Position numbers and translations under genes: made by a program | Notes under the pieces: model-generated | What the model was told of the DNA's origin: nothing | Databases searched by the model: none | The model's input: the letters and a program-made list of their open reading frames with translations, nothing else | Part shown: piece by piece, positions 17,706-28,101 of the stretch | Position numbering within the stretch: the first letter of the stretch is position 1 | Layout of the letters: the number at the start of each line of letters is the position of its first letter | IMG/VR virus record: IMGVR_UViG_3300010938_000281 | Span: 22,957 to 86,956 of that record | Strand: one strand, 5' to 3' | From: a virus | DNA: 64,000 nucleotides

Positions 17706-20700
17706 TACATTCCTGGTTTCTTAAGTTGTAAGTCATTATCCTTAATAAAGTTTGTAAACGCTTTATCAACGGCACTAACCACATATTCTTGCATCTGCGG
17801 AACCATTCTCGCTAGAACTTCCGCCCCATTCATTATTACTTCAACTTTATGGTTTGCGGTCAACGTAATCTCGCTTGGTAGATTTATTTTTGAAAGACTC
17901 TGAGCGGCCTTATTTAGAGATGCCTCAAAACCCTGAATAACAGAACTAAAAGCCCGTATTCCATTACCAGCATTTGTACGACCGCTAGAATTAGATAGAT
18001 TTTCTAGTAGAGAAATAATCTCTCTCCACGGTTCTTTAGGAATAATACCTTCACCTTGATGAACTATAGCAGCGCCGGTATTAGGTACTAAACTACTACC
18101 AACATCAAATTTCTTTAATCTATTCTTAGAACCAGCAAAAAACTCATCTCTTTGCTTCTCTATATCGCGATGTTTATCTATTATTTCATTGTATTGTCCA
18201 CGTAAACTCCCACTTAATTTATCGTATCCTACAACCCTTAGTTGCGATTGCGATAGACCCTCCTTACGGGAATAATCAAATGGTTTTAGTGGAACGTGTG
18301 GACTAATATTAAGAGGTTTTGCCGCCTTAGCAAGATATCCGCTCTTTCCGTTCCCGAACGTAGAAATCCTATTTGCGTTTGTACGCGCTGTAAGATAGTT
18401 TGTAAGCGACTTTTCTTTTCTTCTCATATCTCTATCGTCTAGGTCAGACTTCAATCTAGCAATTCTATCATCCAAATCCTCATTTGTGTCATATGCGTAT
18501 GTTCTACGTTCCATCATAGATGGTGCTGAACCCGGAGCTTTTCCGGTTGATATAGGAAGGCTACGCTCACGAGCTAGTGGGTCTGGACGACCGTTAAGTC
18601 TAGCTAGAGTCCTATAGCTAGATAGTTTTCTACGGTTTCTTTCGATTTGTAGATTAACTCCGGTTTCTGGATTAACAGCGGCGTCTTTTGGGGCCTTTGC
18701 ATTATTTACTCTATCAACGGCATCTTGACGACGTTGTTTATTAATAACACCAGCTTCTTTAACAGCATTTATTCTAGCTCTACGGTCAGCAGCGGCTTCT
18801 TCTTTAGAAACTTTCTTACCGTTGATTTGTCCAATACCTATACCCAAACGCTCCAATACCTCTTTAGACCTGCCAGTTATATTATTCTTACGTCTAATAC
18901 CTAAATTATCACGTTCTTCGTCAGTAAGGTTAATACCACCACGAGGAACATCCTCGTCTGGAATAAATGGATTTATAGCTTTTCTGCGAGCTAATATAGC
19001 TTTATTTCTACTTCTAATACTTTCCTGAATCTCTCTAGCTCTCTTACTAGAAATTTTATAACCAGGACGTATTTCTATTCTATCAAACTCACCATCAAAT
19101 TTTGGACCAAGTCCTTCAGATGGTGTTAAAGCGTCTTTCTTAATTTGTTCTATAGTTTTTACTTTACCAAGCTCTCCTTCCGCCGGATAGCTTCTTTTTC
19201 TTACTTTACCACCGGTAGCGTACTTATTCATCTTATATAGTTGGTCATAACCAATCTTCTTCGCGGCATCCTTCTTAATAACGAATTCGCCCGGTGTAAG
19301 CATAGCGGGAACTGTATCTCCACTTCCTTGTCCCGGAACACATCCACCACCAGCACGATTGATAGGCTGAGATTCTCTAATAGTCTTGTTTAGAGTATTT
19401 ATACCTTCGGTTAGTTGGTTATACGGCGTAAGAAGTTCGGAATTACTTTTTGCTAATAGGGCCATTTTTTCCGATAATTCTGTAGTCGATGTAATATTAG
19501 ATTTCTTGATTATATCAATCTGGGCTTGTATTGTTTTTCCACGAGAGCGCAACTCTTCTGGATTTAGATTTATATCTGCATTTGGAGTTTCAAAACGAGC
19601 TTTGTCTAATGCTTTTTTTGTAGCGGTTACATTTGCGCGTACAGCCGAAGGAGAGATTCCTAATCCTAAAACATTATCTATTTTATTTGTATCTACAGCT
19701 TCAAAAACACCACCAAGACCCTGAACGCTCTTCGATGTTGTTTTTATTCTAGCAATATTTAATCTTATTTGTTTGTCAATACTATCAAGTTCCTCAGGTG
19801 TCTTAGCTACTTCGCGTTGGACTGATAATGTTTTATTTCTTTCCAACCTGTTAGATATTTCCGTAAAAGCAGGACTAAATGTACGGTTTGTTTCTACATC
19901 TTTAGCATGTTGAGCAAAGAAGTCTGCGGCTCTTTGTTTTTTAACTAAAAGTTCCGGTATGGCAAGACCTTCGTTGCCACGAGATAACTGTTTTATAGTA
20001 TTCTGTACCTCTTGTAAGGCTTGAGCCTTTGCGTCGTTAGCCCCTAACTCCTTATCTATCTTAAAACGCTCTTCCTCTAAGAAAATACGCTTTAGTTCGG
20101 CAATAAATAACTGATTTGCTCTTAAGATTCCATCTTCGATATTCTTAGCACCATCAACAAACGAGTTACCTATCACTTCACTAATTTTATTTTGGTCTTC
20201 AGTAAACTTCTGCATTTGTTCAATAAGAGCCTCTTGCCTCTTTGTTAAACCACCATCTACGAACGCTTGAATATTCTTTTCAATAGCTTCCGGTCCGCCC
20301 TTACCACCGTTGAAGAACTTATCTCCAAGAGTAAGTTGGTTACGCACAATCTCCTCTAGGTGCTTTTTAGCACTTCTATCACCAAGTTGAGTTTCACCAG
20401 CATTACGAAGAAATTCTTCTACGTTACGACGTTCATCCGCTGGAACCACGTTAATATTGTGACCGGCAGCTATTGCTCTCTGTGTATGTAGAATTGTCTG
20501 AGAAAGATTTTGTTGTTCTTCAACTCCTCCAAATACGGCAGTACCAACAAGACCGCCACGAAACCGACGCTTCTTTTCTTCTTGTTCTAACTCTTTGAAC
20601 CCGTGAGATAGCGCGGTTGTGTCCTTTGCTAAAATATCCAACGCTCTATTAACTCTACTCAAAGCACTTACTTCTTTATTTATTTGTCCAATTATAGCAA

Positions 20701-23700
20701 AGGACTGCTCTTTAGGGGATGTATCAAGCTGACCTTGTAACTTTGTAATAGTTGATTCTATTGTAGATTTTTGTGATAATAGACCATCTACATTAGCCGG
20801 ACGACCAGCAACTAAATTAACTCTAGCGTTTAGACCGGCAATTCCAGCCTCAAATGATGTTGGTTTATTTCTAAAATTGTTTACTTGCTCTGAAAAATCC
20901 TGCTGTCTGTGCAGAATCTCCAAATCCATATCAACCTTCTTGTTTTGTAGGTCAATTATCTTATTAAAAGCATCGCTAAAAGCTTTTTCTTTTTCGTTTA
21001 GGTGTGTAGCTGCATCGTTAAATATCTTAATAATATGACTCAGCTTTGGACGTACTTGGTCGGCAAACTCTAATGGATAATCAGCGGCATGTCTTAACCT
21101 TTCCTCTTCAACATTCGGACCTAATTTTTCTCTAATTACAGTAAGTAAAGAGTCTAACGCTCTTTTGTCTGTTACTTCAAATCTTTTAGCTATTTTCTCT
21201 ATAGCGTCTTGAGGGTCACCTCTATCAGCACCCTGCTTAATAGCCTCTTTAGCAAACTCGTTAATAATGTTAGGTAACTTATTTACTATTGAAACGGTTC
21301 CGGTTAGCTCGTTAAGTATATCTTCATCTTGGGTAATACCGCGAGCGTTTCTGATTAAATCAGAATCATCACCGCGAACCTGTCCAGAGGCGGCTTTCTC
21401 AAATATCTGAGAGCTTTTAGTATTAACGGAAACACCAGTACCACCAGTAAGCAGAGCAAATTTATTATTTATATTTGTTGTGAATTTTTCTATACCTTCT
21501 GATGCAGCCTGAAACGCTGATGCTAGAGCAACTAATCTATCAATATTCTTAAATTCTAATTCTCTTAGTCTATTACCAAAAGCTATACTATTATTTTCTT
21601 TCTTTTGAGCCTCTATAGTCTTGGTTATACTTTCTTCTAGTAACTTAATTGGTATACCGGCCATAATAGCAAAGTTAAGCAGGGCGCCTTTAGTCTTATT
21701 ATTAAAATCTTCAAGAGTGGCGCTTTCTTTAGCTATATTATCAAAGAACTGCTCTATGACCTGCTCAGAGCTTTTAATCTGCGCCTTGACATCTTTCCTA
21801 TCATCTGGTTGTCCGGATAGAAAAGTTGTAACGGATTCTTCAAGAGTCTGTATTACGTCTTGACTGACCTCTTTTGTAGATAATTTTCCTTTACTAAAAA
21901 GCTCTAGTCCGTTTCCGAATTTTTCTAGTTGTTGATGTATCTTAACAGATTCTAGTTGTTTTTTTGCCGAAGAAAGAGATGTGGTATATCCTATTACAGC
22001 TCCGGTTAAACCACCTAAAGCTGTACCAACACCAGGAATAATACTACCAATAAGCGCTCCTGTAGCAGCACCAGAAAGCGCTCCGCCAGCAGCGGAAAGA
22101 TGTGTAACATCTTCCCCTTTAGCAATTCTATCACTCGCATGAGATGATAGAAATTCTCCACCAACACCAAGACCGGCAGAAGCGAAAGCTCCAGCTTTTG
22201 AGGCAAATCCTAATAGGTTTTTAGCTCCGCGTAGCCGTGCAGCCTTATTAATCCTACTCTCTCTAAGACTATCTTTAGCCTGTATTAAAGCTGCGGCGGC
22301 TGGTGGTAAACCTGTAACGTCAGTAGGTACGAACTTTCCTCTAGTTCCAAAATCTGGTCTAATTATCTTACTACCAAGAGAACTCGACGCTAGTTTAGAA
22401 ACCAACACGTTATTTATTTTACTGCCAACATTACTACTATTAAATGATTGTAGTAAACTACTAAATGTAGTAAACCTAATCGTCAATTGTCCAAGAGTGG
22501 ATGTAAATTTACTAATAGACGAATCAGCGCCGGCTAGGTTGTTACTAAATGTCTGTAGAAATGCGAATCCTGCAAAGTTAGCAAGGGGATTAGATGCGAT
22601 ATCAAGACCCTTACTTACAACACCACCTTTTGCATACTTATTTATCTTATTAAGATTACCATAACCAATTTTCTTTGCGGCATCCTTTGTTACAACAAAC
22701 TCGCCCGGAGTTAATAGTGATGGTACAGTATCTCCATGACCGAAACCGCCTACAGCGCCACCGGTTGCAAATTTCTTGATATTTGGTAAGAATCCTAAAT
22801 TACCAGTCTTATCTCCATAACGAAGACCTTTATTAAACAACGACAACTTAGCCTCGTCAATAGAACCAGCTTTAGCATCAGCCGGATATAGAATTTCGTT
22901 ACCAAACAACCTAGATAGATTTTCCTTAGTTTTACCACCGCCATAAAAGTCAAAAATTTCGTCGTTTTTACCCTTAATAAAATCAGAAGAGGCGCGTCTT
23001 ATGATAGCTTCAAAAAACTGACCTTTAATAGAGGCAATGGCAGAAGTAGAAATAAGTTGGTCTAGGGGTGGCGGTTCTTTTGGGTCTATATGAGTATCTT
23101 GGCCAAGTGTATCTAAGATAACTTCGTCAATACCAGTCTTAAATTTTTGTTCAATACGCTTATCAAATATAGAAGAAGCTTGCTCATTAAAACCAACGAT
23201 AGGAACCTTATAGCGTAGTTTATCTTTTGGGCCTATCCCGTGGTCTTTGAATATTCTAAGTACGGACATTTCGTTTCCGCCCTTACGGGCAATAACCCCG
23301 GCCTCGTTTGTAGATTCTACCTCTGTTTTGTTAGAAACCTTAGGTACAATAAGCGTAAATGGAATTTCGCCAACATTATAGATACCGTCAGCACGAGCTT
23401 GTTGAGCTTCTTTCTTTCTTGTAGCAATAGCAGCCCTTGCAGCCTTACGCATTTGGCTGTTTTGTTCACGTATACTTAGACCCTTGAAACCTTCAGCGTT
23501 AGCAGGTAAGTTTCCTTGTACTGGATGAATAGCATCTTCTGGTTTTACAGGTCCGGTAGGATTAGCGTATTTAGCAACCTTACTCAACCCGGCAGGACCA
23601 AGATTCTTAACAGCCTTTTTGTTAAGTACGAACTCGCCCGGAGTCAACATAGCTGGTACTGTATCACCACTACCATGACCGGGAACCATACCACCACGAG

Positions 23701-25048
23701 AGAATCCAAAAATCTTACGATTGAAACCCTTACCAAATTTAGCTACGTTGCTACCTAGAGCAAGCGCTCCAAAACCAGATAGTAATGGAAGAACAGGTTC
23801 AAGATTTTTTGTAAGCTGAATTAAAGCACTAGATAGAGCTAAAGCTCCTTCTATAAGTCCACGAAAAGCCGTGTTGTTTGTGATAGTACGAATCAGGTCA
23901 GCAAACTCTTCCTTAACCTTTTGAATCTTAATAGCTAAAGCATCTTGTGCTATAACAGCATCTTCTGTTAAAGAATTACCCCCACGTAGAGCGATATTCA
24001 AAGCCTTCTCAGAAACGGCGAACTGTTGAATTAAAGGTACTACTTTTGATACTTGACGGAAACCACCAAGTTCTTCAACAACTTGACTGAATCTAGGACT
24101 TGTACTATCCAGGTCTTTAAGAGCCTCGCTAATTCTCTTAATAGCCTCATAAGGCCCAACGAAGTTACCCTCTACTGTGCGTAGGTCAACCCCTAAACCT
24201 TTGAAGAAGTCTTGAGTCTTAAGTCTCTGAAGTCTTGTGAAAATTGTGCGGAAACCCGTAGCGATAGATTCTGCGGATTCACGAGTTGTCTGTCTAACAG
24301 ATGTAAACAGAGCGATGAATTCATTTAGATTACCACCAGCAGCCTCAAAAGCACCACCGGCACGACGAACAGCAACAGAAATATCGTCAGATTCAACAGC
24401 GAAAGCGGCTGCAACCCTGTTGACCGAACTTAGAGCGCCCTCTAAATCACCGGCCTGAACCTTAAACTGTTGCATAATAGCAATTGTAGCTTCGGTAGTA
24501 TTTTTAATATCACCGAACGTAGCAGAAACACCCGTCTTAGCTAGGGTGCGCAGGGCTTTCTCAACGTCCTTTGTTGCAAGACCGGCCTGTGATAATGTAA
24601 CCGACGCCTTCAAGATTTCACTAGAAGATACACCAAACTCAGTAGACAGCTTTGTTATTTCTCTCGATAGAGACCCTAACGATTTTAGAGATTGTCCGGT
24701 AACCTGAGCAACGCGAACAAGTTCGCGGTCAAACTTAATAGCCTCATCAATACCAGAAGAAATAGCCTGAGACAGCTTAATAAATCCGCCGGTAGCAAAA
24801 GTAAAAGCACCATAACGACGAATAGCTAAAGCGGCTTGTTCACCGAAACGCTCAATATCGCTTGATGCGGTCTTTGCAGCCTTAGAAGAATTCTTAAGAT
24901 TTGTATTCAGCCCATTAAGCTGTTTCTGGACTTGAGACGTATTGATAGTAATATTAACCTTAACACCCGTTAATCCACGGTTGATTTGGTCAACAATTGC
25001 TTTCACTTGTCCACTACCAGGACCAACTAATTTGAGTTGGGCAGTCAA
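17705..25048 (-). CDS. Tape measure protein
   Basis: 2447 residues, the longest gene, mostly helical and Ala/Lys/Gln-rich. Residues ~70-330 match the TP901-type tape measure core (GVSSSEILKASVTLSQAGL, LGGFRQVSKVVPLIQQF). A Gly/Ala-rich membrane-like stretch lies near residues 1000-1030 (GALSGAATGALIGSIIPGVG). Three copies of a G-x-G-x-GDTVPxxLTPGEFV module occur near residues ~460, ~770 and ~1910. It sets tail length: at about 0.15 nm per residue it implies a tail of roughly 350 nm. The stop shares a base with the fibre gene; the start overlaps the HNH gene by 4 bases. Confidence 0.92.
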   Translation of the reverse strand: MTAQLKLVGPGSGQVKAIVDQINRGLTGVKVNITINTSQVQKQLNGLNTNLKNSSKAAKTASSDIERFGEQAALAIRRYGAFTFATGGFIKLSQAISSGIDEAIKFDRELVRVAQVTGQSLKSLGSLSREITKLSTEFGVSSSEILKASVTLSQAGLATKDVEKALRTLAKTGVSATFGDIKNTTEATIAIMQQFKVQAGDLEGALSSVNRVAAAFAVESDDISVAVRRAGGAFEAAGGNLNEFIALFTSVRQTTRESAESIATGFRTIFTRLQRLKTQDFFKGLGVDLRTVEGNFVGPYEAIKRISEALKDLDSTSPRFSQVVEELGGFRQVSKVVPLIQQFAVSEKALNIALRGGNSLTEDAVIAQDALAIKIQKVKEEFADLIRTITNNTAFRGLIEGALALSSALIQLTKNLEPVLPLLSGFGALALGSNVAKFGKGFNRKIFGFSRGGMVPGHGSGDTVPAMLTPGEFVLNKKAVKNLGPAGLSKVAKYANPTGPVKPEDAIHPVQGNLPANAEGFKGLSIREQNSQMRKAARAAIATRKKEAQQARADGIYNVGEIPFTLIVPKVSNKTEVESTNEAGVIARKGGNEMSVLRIFKDHGIGPKDKLRYKVPIVGFNEQASSIFDKRIEQKFKTGIDEVILDTLGQDTHIDPKEPPPLDQLISTSAIASIKGQFFEAIIRRASSDFIKGKNDEIFDFYGGGKTKENLSRLFGNEILYPADAKAGSIDEAKLSLFNKGLRYGDKTGNLGFLPNIKKFATGGAVGGFGHGDTVPSLLTPGEFVVTKDAAKKIGYGNLNKINKYAKGGVVSKGLDIASNPLANFAGFAFLQTFSNNLAGADSSISKFTSTLGQLTIRFTTFSSLLQSFNSSNVGSKINNVLVSKLASSSLGSKIIRPDFGTRGKFVPTDVTGLPPAAAALIQAKDSLRESRINKAARLRGAKNLLGFASKAGAFASAGLGVGGEFLSSHASDRIAKGEDVTHLSAAGGALSGAATGALIGSIIPGVGTALGGLTGAVIGYTTSLSSAKKQLESVKIHQQLEKFGNGLELFSKGKLSTKEVSQDVIQTLEESVTTFLSGQPDDRKDVKAQIKSSEQVIEQFFDNIAKESATLEDFNNKTKGALLNFAIMAGIPIKLLEESITKTIEAQKKENNSIAFGNRLRELEFKNIDRLVALASAFQAASEGIEKFTTNINNKFALLTGGTGVSVNTKSSQIFEKAASGQVRGDDSDLIRNARGITQDEDILNELTGTVSIVNKLPNIINEFAKEAIKQGADRGDPQDAIEKIAKRFEVTDKRALDSLLTVIREKLGPNVEEERLRHAADYPLEFADQVRPKLSHIIKIFNDAATHLNEKEKAFSDAFNKIIDLQNKKVDMDLEILHRQQDFSEQVNNFRNKPTSFEAGIAGLNARVNLVAGRPANVDGLLSQKSTIESTITKLQGQLDTSPKEQSFAIIGQINKEVSALSRVNRALDILAKDTTALSHGFKELEQEEKKRRFRGGLVGTAVFGGVEEQQNLSQTILHTQRAIAAGHNINVVPADERRNVEEFLRNAGETQLGDRSAKKHLEEIVRNQLTLGDKFFNGGKGGPEAIEKNIQAFVDGGLTKRQEALIEQMQKFTEDQNKISEVIGNSFVDGAKNIEDGILRANQLFIAELKRIFLEEERFKIDKELGANDAKAQALQEVQNTIKQLSRGNEGLAIPELLVKKQRAADFFAQHAKDVETNRTFSPAFTEISNRLERNKTLSVQREVAKTPEELDSIDKQIRLNIARIKTTSKSVQGLGGVFEAVDTNKIDNVLGLGISPSAVRANVTATKKALDKARFETPNADINLNPEELRSRGKTIQAQIDIIKKSNITSTTELSEKMALLAKSNSELLTPYNQLTEGINTLNKTIRESQPINRAGGGCVPGQGSGDTVPAMLTPGEFVIKKDAAKKIGYDQLYKMNKYATGGKVRKRSYPAEGELGKVKTIEQIKKDALTPSEGLGPKFDGEFDRIEIRPGYKISSKRAREIQESIRSRNKAILARRKAINPFIPDEDVPRGGINLTDEERDNLGIRRKNNITGRSKEVLERLGIGIGQINGKKVSKEEAAADRRARINAVKEAGVINKQRRQDAVDRVNNAKAPKDAAVNPETGVNLQIERNRRKLSSYRTLARLNGRPDPLARERSLPISTGKAPGSAPSMMERRTYAYDTNEDLDDRIARLKSDLDDRDMRRKEKSLTNYLTARTNANRISTFGNGKSGYLAKAAKPLNISPHVPLKPFDYSRKEGLSQSQLRVVGYDKLSGSLRGQYNEIIDKHRDIEKQRDEFFAGSKNRLKKFDVGSSLVPNTGAAIVHQGEGIIPKEPWREIISLLENLSNSSGRTNAGNGIRAFSSVIQGFEASLNKAAQSLSKINLPSEITLTANHKVEVIMNGAEVLARMVPQMQEYVVSAVDKAFTNFIKDNDLQLKKPGM

Positions 25049-25776
25049 AACAAAACGAGCAATTTTTTGGACTCCTTAAATTGAATGTACTGCTCTTTAG
25101 TATTATCACCATAACCATATGTACGATGAAATTCGACATGGCACGACTTACAAAGACAAACGCCATTATTTACGTCGAATCTTTTTTCTATATATTTATT
25201 CCAAGCGTCTAAATGATGAGCGCAAATTTTACAATTAGTTTTACTACATATATTACAGGTATAATTATATTTTTTATATATTTCTTTGGTCCACATTTCA
25301 GATTCTAATATACCACGTTTTGTTCTATCAATAGAATCTCCAAGATAACTTGGATGGTTTATACCCTTTTGAAACGGATGTAACTGTAATAATCTATTTA
25401 TAGCTATCTCAACATCTAAACACCCACAAGATTTAGTATTATTATTTATTATACGATTTAATGGTACTTTACATGTTTTTCCACAGTCACATTTACATAT
25501 CCAAACAACAGAACCTCCAATTCGACTATTGGTAAATTCTATAGCTGTAAGCTTATTAAATTTCTTACCAGATATATCTTTCGGTCTTCCTCCACCATTT
25601 AAGCATCCACAGGATTTTGTTAGACCGCAAGCAACACTCTCAAAACAAGACGTAAATATATTACCACAAAAACATGTAAAATTATGTTTAGCTTTTTTAT
25701 TTATATAATTACCAATAAGTTTTAATCCTACCGACCCAATTCTATTTTGAGCTTCTATCTGTGTTAATTTCTTCAT
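25045..25776 (-). CDS. HNH endonuclease with two Cys-rich N-terminal modules
   Basis: 243 residues. Two tandem C-x-C...KSCGCL modules (near residues 35-60 and 92-120) are DNA-binding zinc-ribbon repeats found in phage homing enzymes. The C-terminal ~90 residues are a classic HNH: YTCNICSKTNCKICAHHLDAWN followed by GVCLCKSCHVEFH. It sits between a terminator and the tape measure gene, overlapping the latter by 4 bases, so it was probably inserted there. Confidence 0.8.
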   Translation of the reverse strand: MKKLTQIEAQNRIGSVGLKLIGNYINKKAKHNFTCFCGNIFTSCFESVACGLTKSCGCLNGGGRPKDISGKKFNKLTAIEFTNSRIGGSVVWICKCDCGKTCKVPLNRIINNNTKSCGCLDVEIAINRLLQLHPFQKGINHPSYLGDSIDRTKRGILESEMWTKEIYKKYNYTCNICSKTNCKICAHHLDAWNKYIEKRFDVNNGVCLCKSCHVEFHRTYGYGDNTKEQYIQFKESKKLLVLF

Positions 25777-25789
25777 TTACCTACCTAAA

Positions 25790-25841
25790 ACAAAAAAGGT
25801 AGCCTGCACCAGAAACCTTCGCTTCTAGCATAGACTACCTT
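25790..25841 (-). terminator. Hairpin terminator upstream of the HNH/tape measure genes
   Basis: On the minus strand AAGGTAG pairs with CTACCTT around an internally structured loop, followed by TTTTTTG. It lies 21 bases after the 25862-26707 gene. It may be leaky, because no obvious promoter separates it from the tape measure gene. Confidence 0.65.
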
Positions 25842-25861
25842 AGTTATATCCTATCCGTTCT

Positions 25862-26707
25862 TTATACTTCACCCAATTCCTGAGAAGGCTCTACGCTTGA
25901 TACCGGTGTTTCTTGTACTTCTTGGGTTGCAGGCTTTTCAGCATCCTCATCGTCCAAGAAATCTCCAACCTCGGTCTTACGTTCCTCTACGACAGGGTTA
26001 TTATCTTTATCGACTATATTTCCTTCTTCGTCGATTAAGTTACCAAGTCTATCAATTAGGTGTCCATCAGCGTTAATTAGACGCAGCTTCTCATCAATAT
26101 ACTTAAACTTAGCCAAGAATTTATTTTCTATATTATCACGAAGCATATCTTCGGTTGTGCCATATAGAAGCACTTTTAGAGCGTTCGCGGCTTCATAAGC
26201 GTATGGTTCATCCTCAGCTTTACCACGATAGTCGTCTATATCCTTAAATACACTTTTCCCATCTTCTAGGGTAGCACATCTTGATACAAGAAAATCAAAG
26301 TTAGCATTTTCTACTTCGTTTTCAAGAGTATGCTCATCCAATTCATTTATAGCCATAAGGGCAATAAATAACAGTGTACGAGTATCTTTAAGCTCCAAAG
26401 CAATTCTCTTACCTTCAGATTTCTTAATACCGCCCTTAGTTAGAATATCCTCCAAACGTTTAATCTTATCAGTAAGCTCTTTAATTTCAGCTTCTTCTTT
26501 ATCAGACAGTCTACCCGAATCTCTTAAAATCTGTCTTACCTGTTGTCTTGTAATAAACGCGGGTTTTCCATATTCGTCCTTACGGAGCAAAATTTGGGAA
26601 GCTACAGAATTAGCGTACAACTTAGCTTCCTGATTATCTCTAGCGTTCGGCTTACGAACGTACAAAACAACCTCTACGCCTTCCTTATCCTTCGATGTTA
26701 CCTTCAT
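25862..26707 (-). CDS. Tail assembly chaperone-like protein
   Basis: 281 residues starting MKVTSKDKEGVEVVLYVRKP, a compact N-terminal domain followed by helices and an acidic, disordered C-terminus. Position directly before the tape measure and the acidic helical character fit a tail assembly chaperone. It overlaps the 109-residue gene by 23 bases; no canonical slippery heptamer is visible there, so both are probably separately initiated. Function is from synteny. Confidence 0.5.
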   Translation of the reverse strand: MKVTSKDKEGVEVVLYVRKPNARDNQEAKLYANSVASQILLRKDEYGKPAFITRQQVRQILRDSGRLSDKEEAEIKELTDKIKRLEDILTKGGIKKSEGKRIALELKDTRTLLFIALMAINELDEHTLENEVENANFDFLVSRCATLEDGKSVFKDIDDYRGKAEDEPYAYEAANALKVLLYGTTEDMLRDNIENKFLAKFKYIDEKLRLINADGHLIDRLGNLIDEEGNIVDKDNNPVVEERKTEVGDFLDDEDAEKPATQEVQETPVSSVEPSQELGEV

Positions 26708-27014
26708 TTGTTCCCCTTGGTCTTGCTTTAACTTGCATCTGATAGCGATAGAGTCTTAGCTTAATATCGAAATGCTCGAACTCTTCTTCCATTTTACGCT
26801 TTTGTTTATTACCGGTGTCTAAAATCCTACTCCTTAGTTCCTCGTATCTATTATACCACCCTTGTTCTTCCTCAGTCTTATTTTTAGACTTATGATTCCA
26901 TAATTCCCCAAGTATTTCCTCTACAGCACTTAAAGCGCCAATCATCGTAGTCTCTACATGCTTTTGGCTTAATAACTTAAGACGATTAGCCACCTCCCTA
27001 TTCTCTCTGTCCAT
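26685..27014 (-). CDS. Small helical protein in the tail assembly region
   Basis: 109 residues, almost all helix with a charged middle (NKTEEEQGWYNRYEELRSR). It sits 2 bases after the 351-residue gene and overlaps the next gene by 23 bases. Possibly the second part of the chaperone pair; no motif recognised. Confidence 0.5.
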   Translation of the reverse strand: MDRENREVANRLKLLSQKHVETTMIGALSAVEEILGELWNHKSKNKTEEEQGWYNRYEELRSRILDTGNKQKRKMEEEFEHFDIKLRLYRYQMQVKARPRGTNEGNIEG

Positions 27015-27016
27015 AA

Positions 27017-28072
27017 CTACCTTCCCATTTCGTTGTTAGTTTGCATCATCCTTAACTTCTGTCTTATATCCGGCATATCGGTATCTTTAGCAATACCCAG
27101 TCTAGCTACAGTATCCAGTCTGCTCTTAACAATTCCTCTAGCCATCTGACTATTAAGATTGTAAATCTCTTTAGCTTCTTCCTTAGTTATTGGTTTGTGT
27201 GGGTCTTTACCACTAGCAACAACAAATATTTCCTCGGAATTTCTAGCAGCACCAAGTCTATTCTCAGCACCGTCTAATTCTTTACCCCTCTTTTTTTCAT
27301 CTCTCTTAAGTATTAACCATCCATCTAAAGCATCATCACATCTTATTATATCGTCGTCTGGACAATCGTCGTATTCTCGTATATTGTCATACATTGTACT
27401 CCAACCGACAAGTCTCTTTTGGTCATCGTTTAATGAATCGGCGGAGATATCAAATAAAGCACCGGTCTTTTTAGAAACAGACCATATATCAGACCACGGA
27501 TGATTACGAGCGAGATATCTTAAAATTGTATCATCAATATAGTTATCATTAAGATACACCATGATTGTTTTAATATCGTACTTATCCCAATCACAACGTT
27601 TATCATCTTCAAATGTTGAATTTTCTATAATATACTGTAACTTTGCAAATATCGCCAAACCCTCAGCCGTAAGATAATTATACTGAGTTTTTTTATTATA
27701 AAGGTCGCTAACTTCCTTCTTAGCTCTATTCAAGTAAAGATAGGTTTGATTAAGTTCATTCTTGTGATAAAAACAATGGTATATTTGCTTTTGGAAGTAT
27801 TCGATATGTTTTGGAAGAACATCGGTAAGTTGCTTTGTATCTTCTTCTGTCCACGCCCCGATTTCTAACATTAAATCCAACAATTCATCTTCACAAATAA
27901 CCTCGTTTTCTATCGCTTTTTTATATGTATCAACATATACTATCTGAGATTCGTATAAGCATTTTTTTGTAGGAGAGCGTATCTCTAAGTTATTGTATTT
28001 TAGGTATCCGTTTATAATCCTATAAACAAAAAGCTCCCTAGTATAACTAGGAATAGAAAATTCTTTATACAT
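27017..28072 (-). CDS. Hypothetical protein in the tail assembly region
   Basis: 351 residues, helical, with a Tyr/Asp-rich first half and a basic C-terminal helix. No catalytic or metal motif recognised. Located between the tail tube gene (with an endonuclease remnant in the gap) and the chaperone genes, so a role in tail assembly is inferred. No strong RBS; the short leader is AT-rich. Confidence 0.5.
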   Translation of the reverse strand: MYKEFSIPSYTRELFVYRIINGYLKYNNLEIRSPTKKCLYESQIVYVDTYKKAIENEVICEDELLDLMLEIGAWTEEDTKQLTDVLPKHIEYFQKQIYHCFYHKNELNQTYLYLNRAKKEVSDLYNKKTQYNYLTAEGLAIFAKLQYIIENSTFEDDKRCDWDKYDIKTIMVYLNDNYIDDTILRYLARNHPWSDIWSVSKKTGALFDISADSLNDDQKRLVGWSTMYDNIREYDDCPDDDIIRCDDALDGWLILKRDEKKRGKELDGAENRLGAARNSEEIFVVASGKDPHKPITKEEAKEIYNLNSQMARGIVKSRLDTVARLGIAKDTDMPDIRQKLRMMQTNNEMGR

Positions 28073-28101
28073 ATTAATATTTTTTATCTTATATTTTGTA
28101 T

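Noticed and set aside
26685-26707. Programmed -1 frameshift between tail chaperone genes
   Set aside because: No slippery heptamer in the overlap and the downstream gene has its own ATG.
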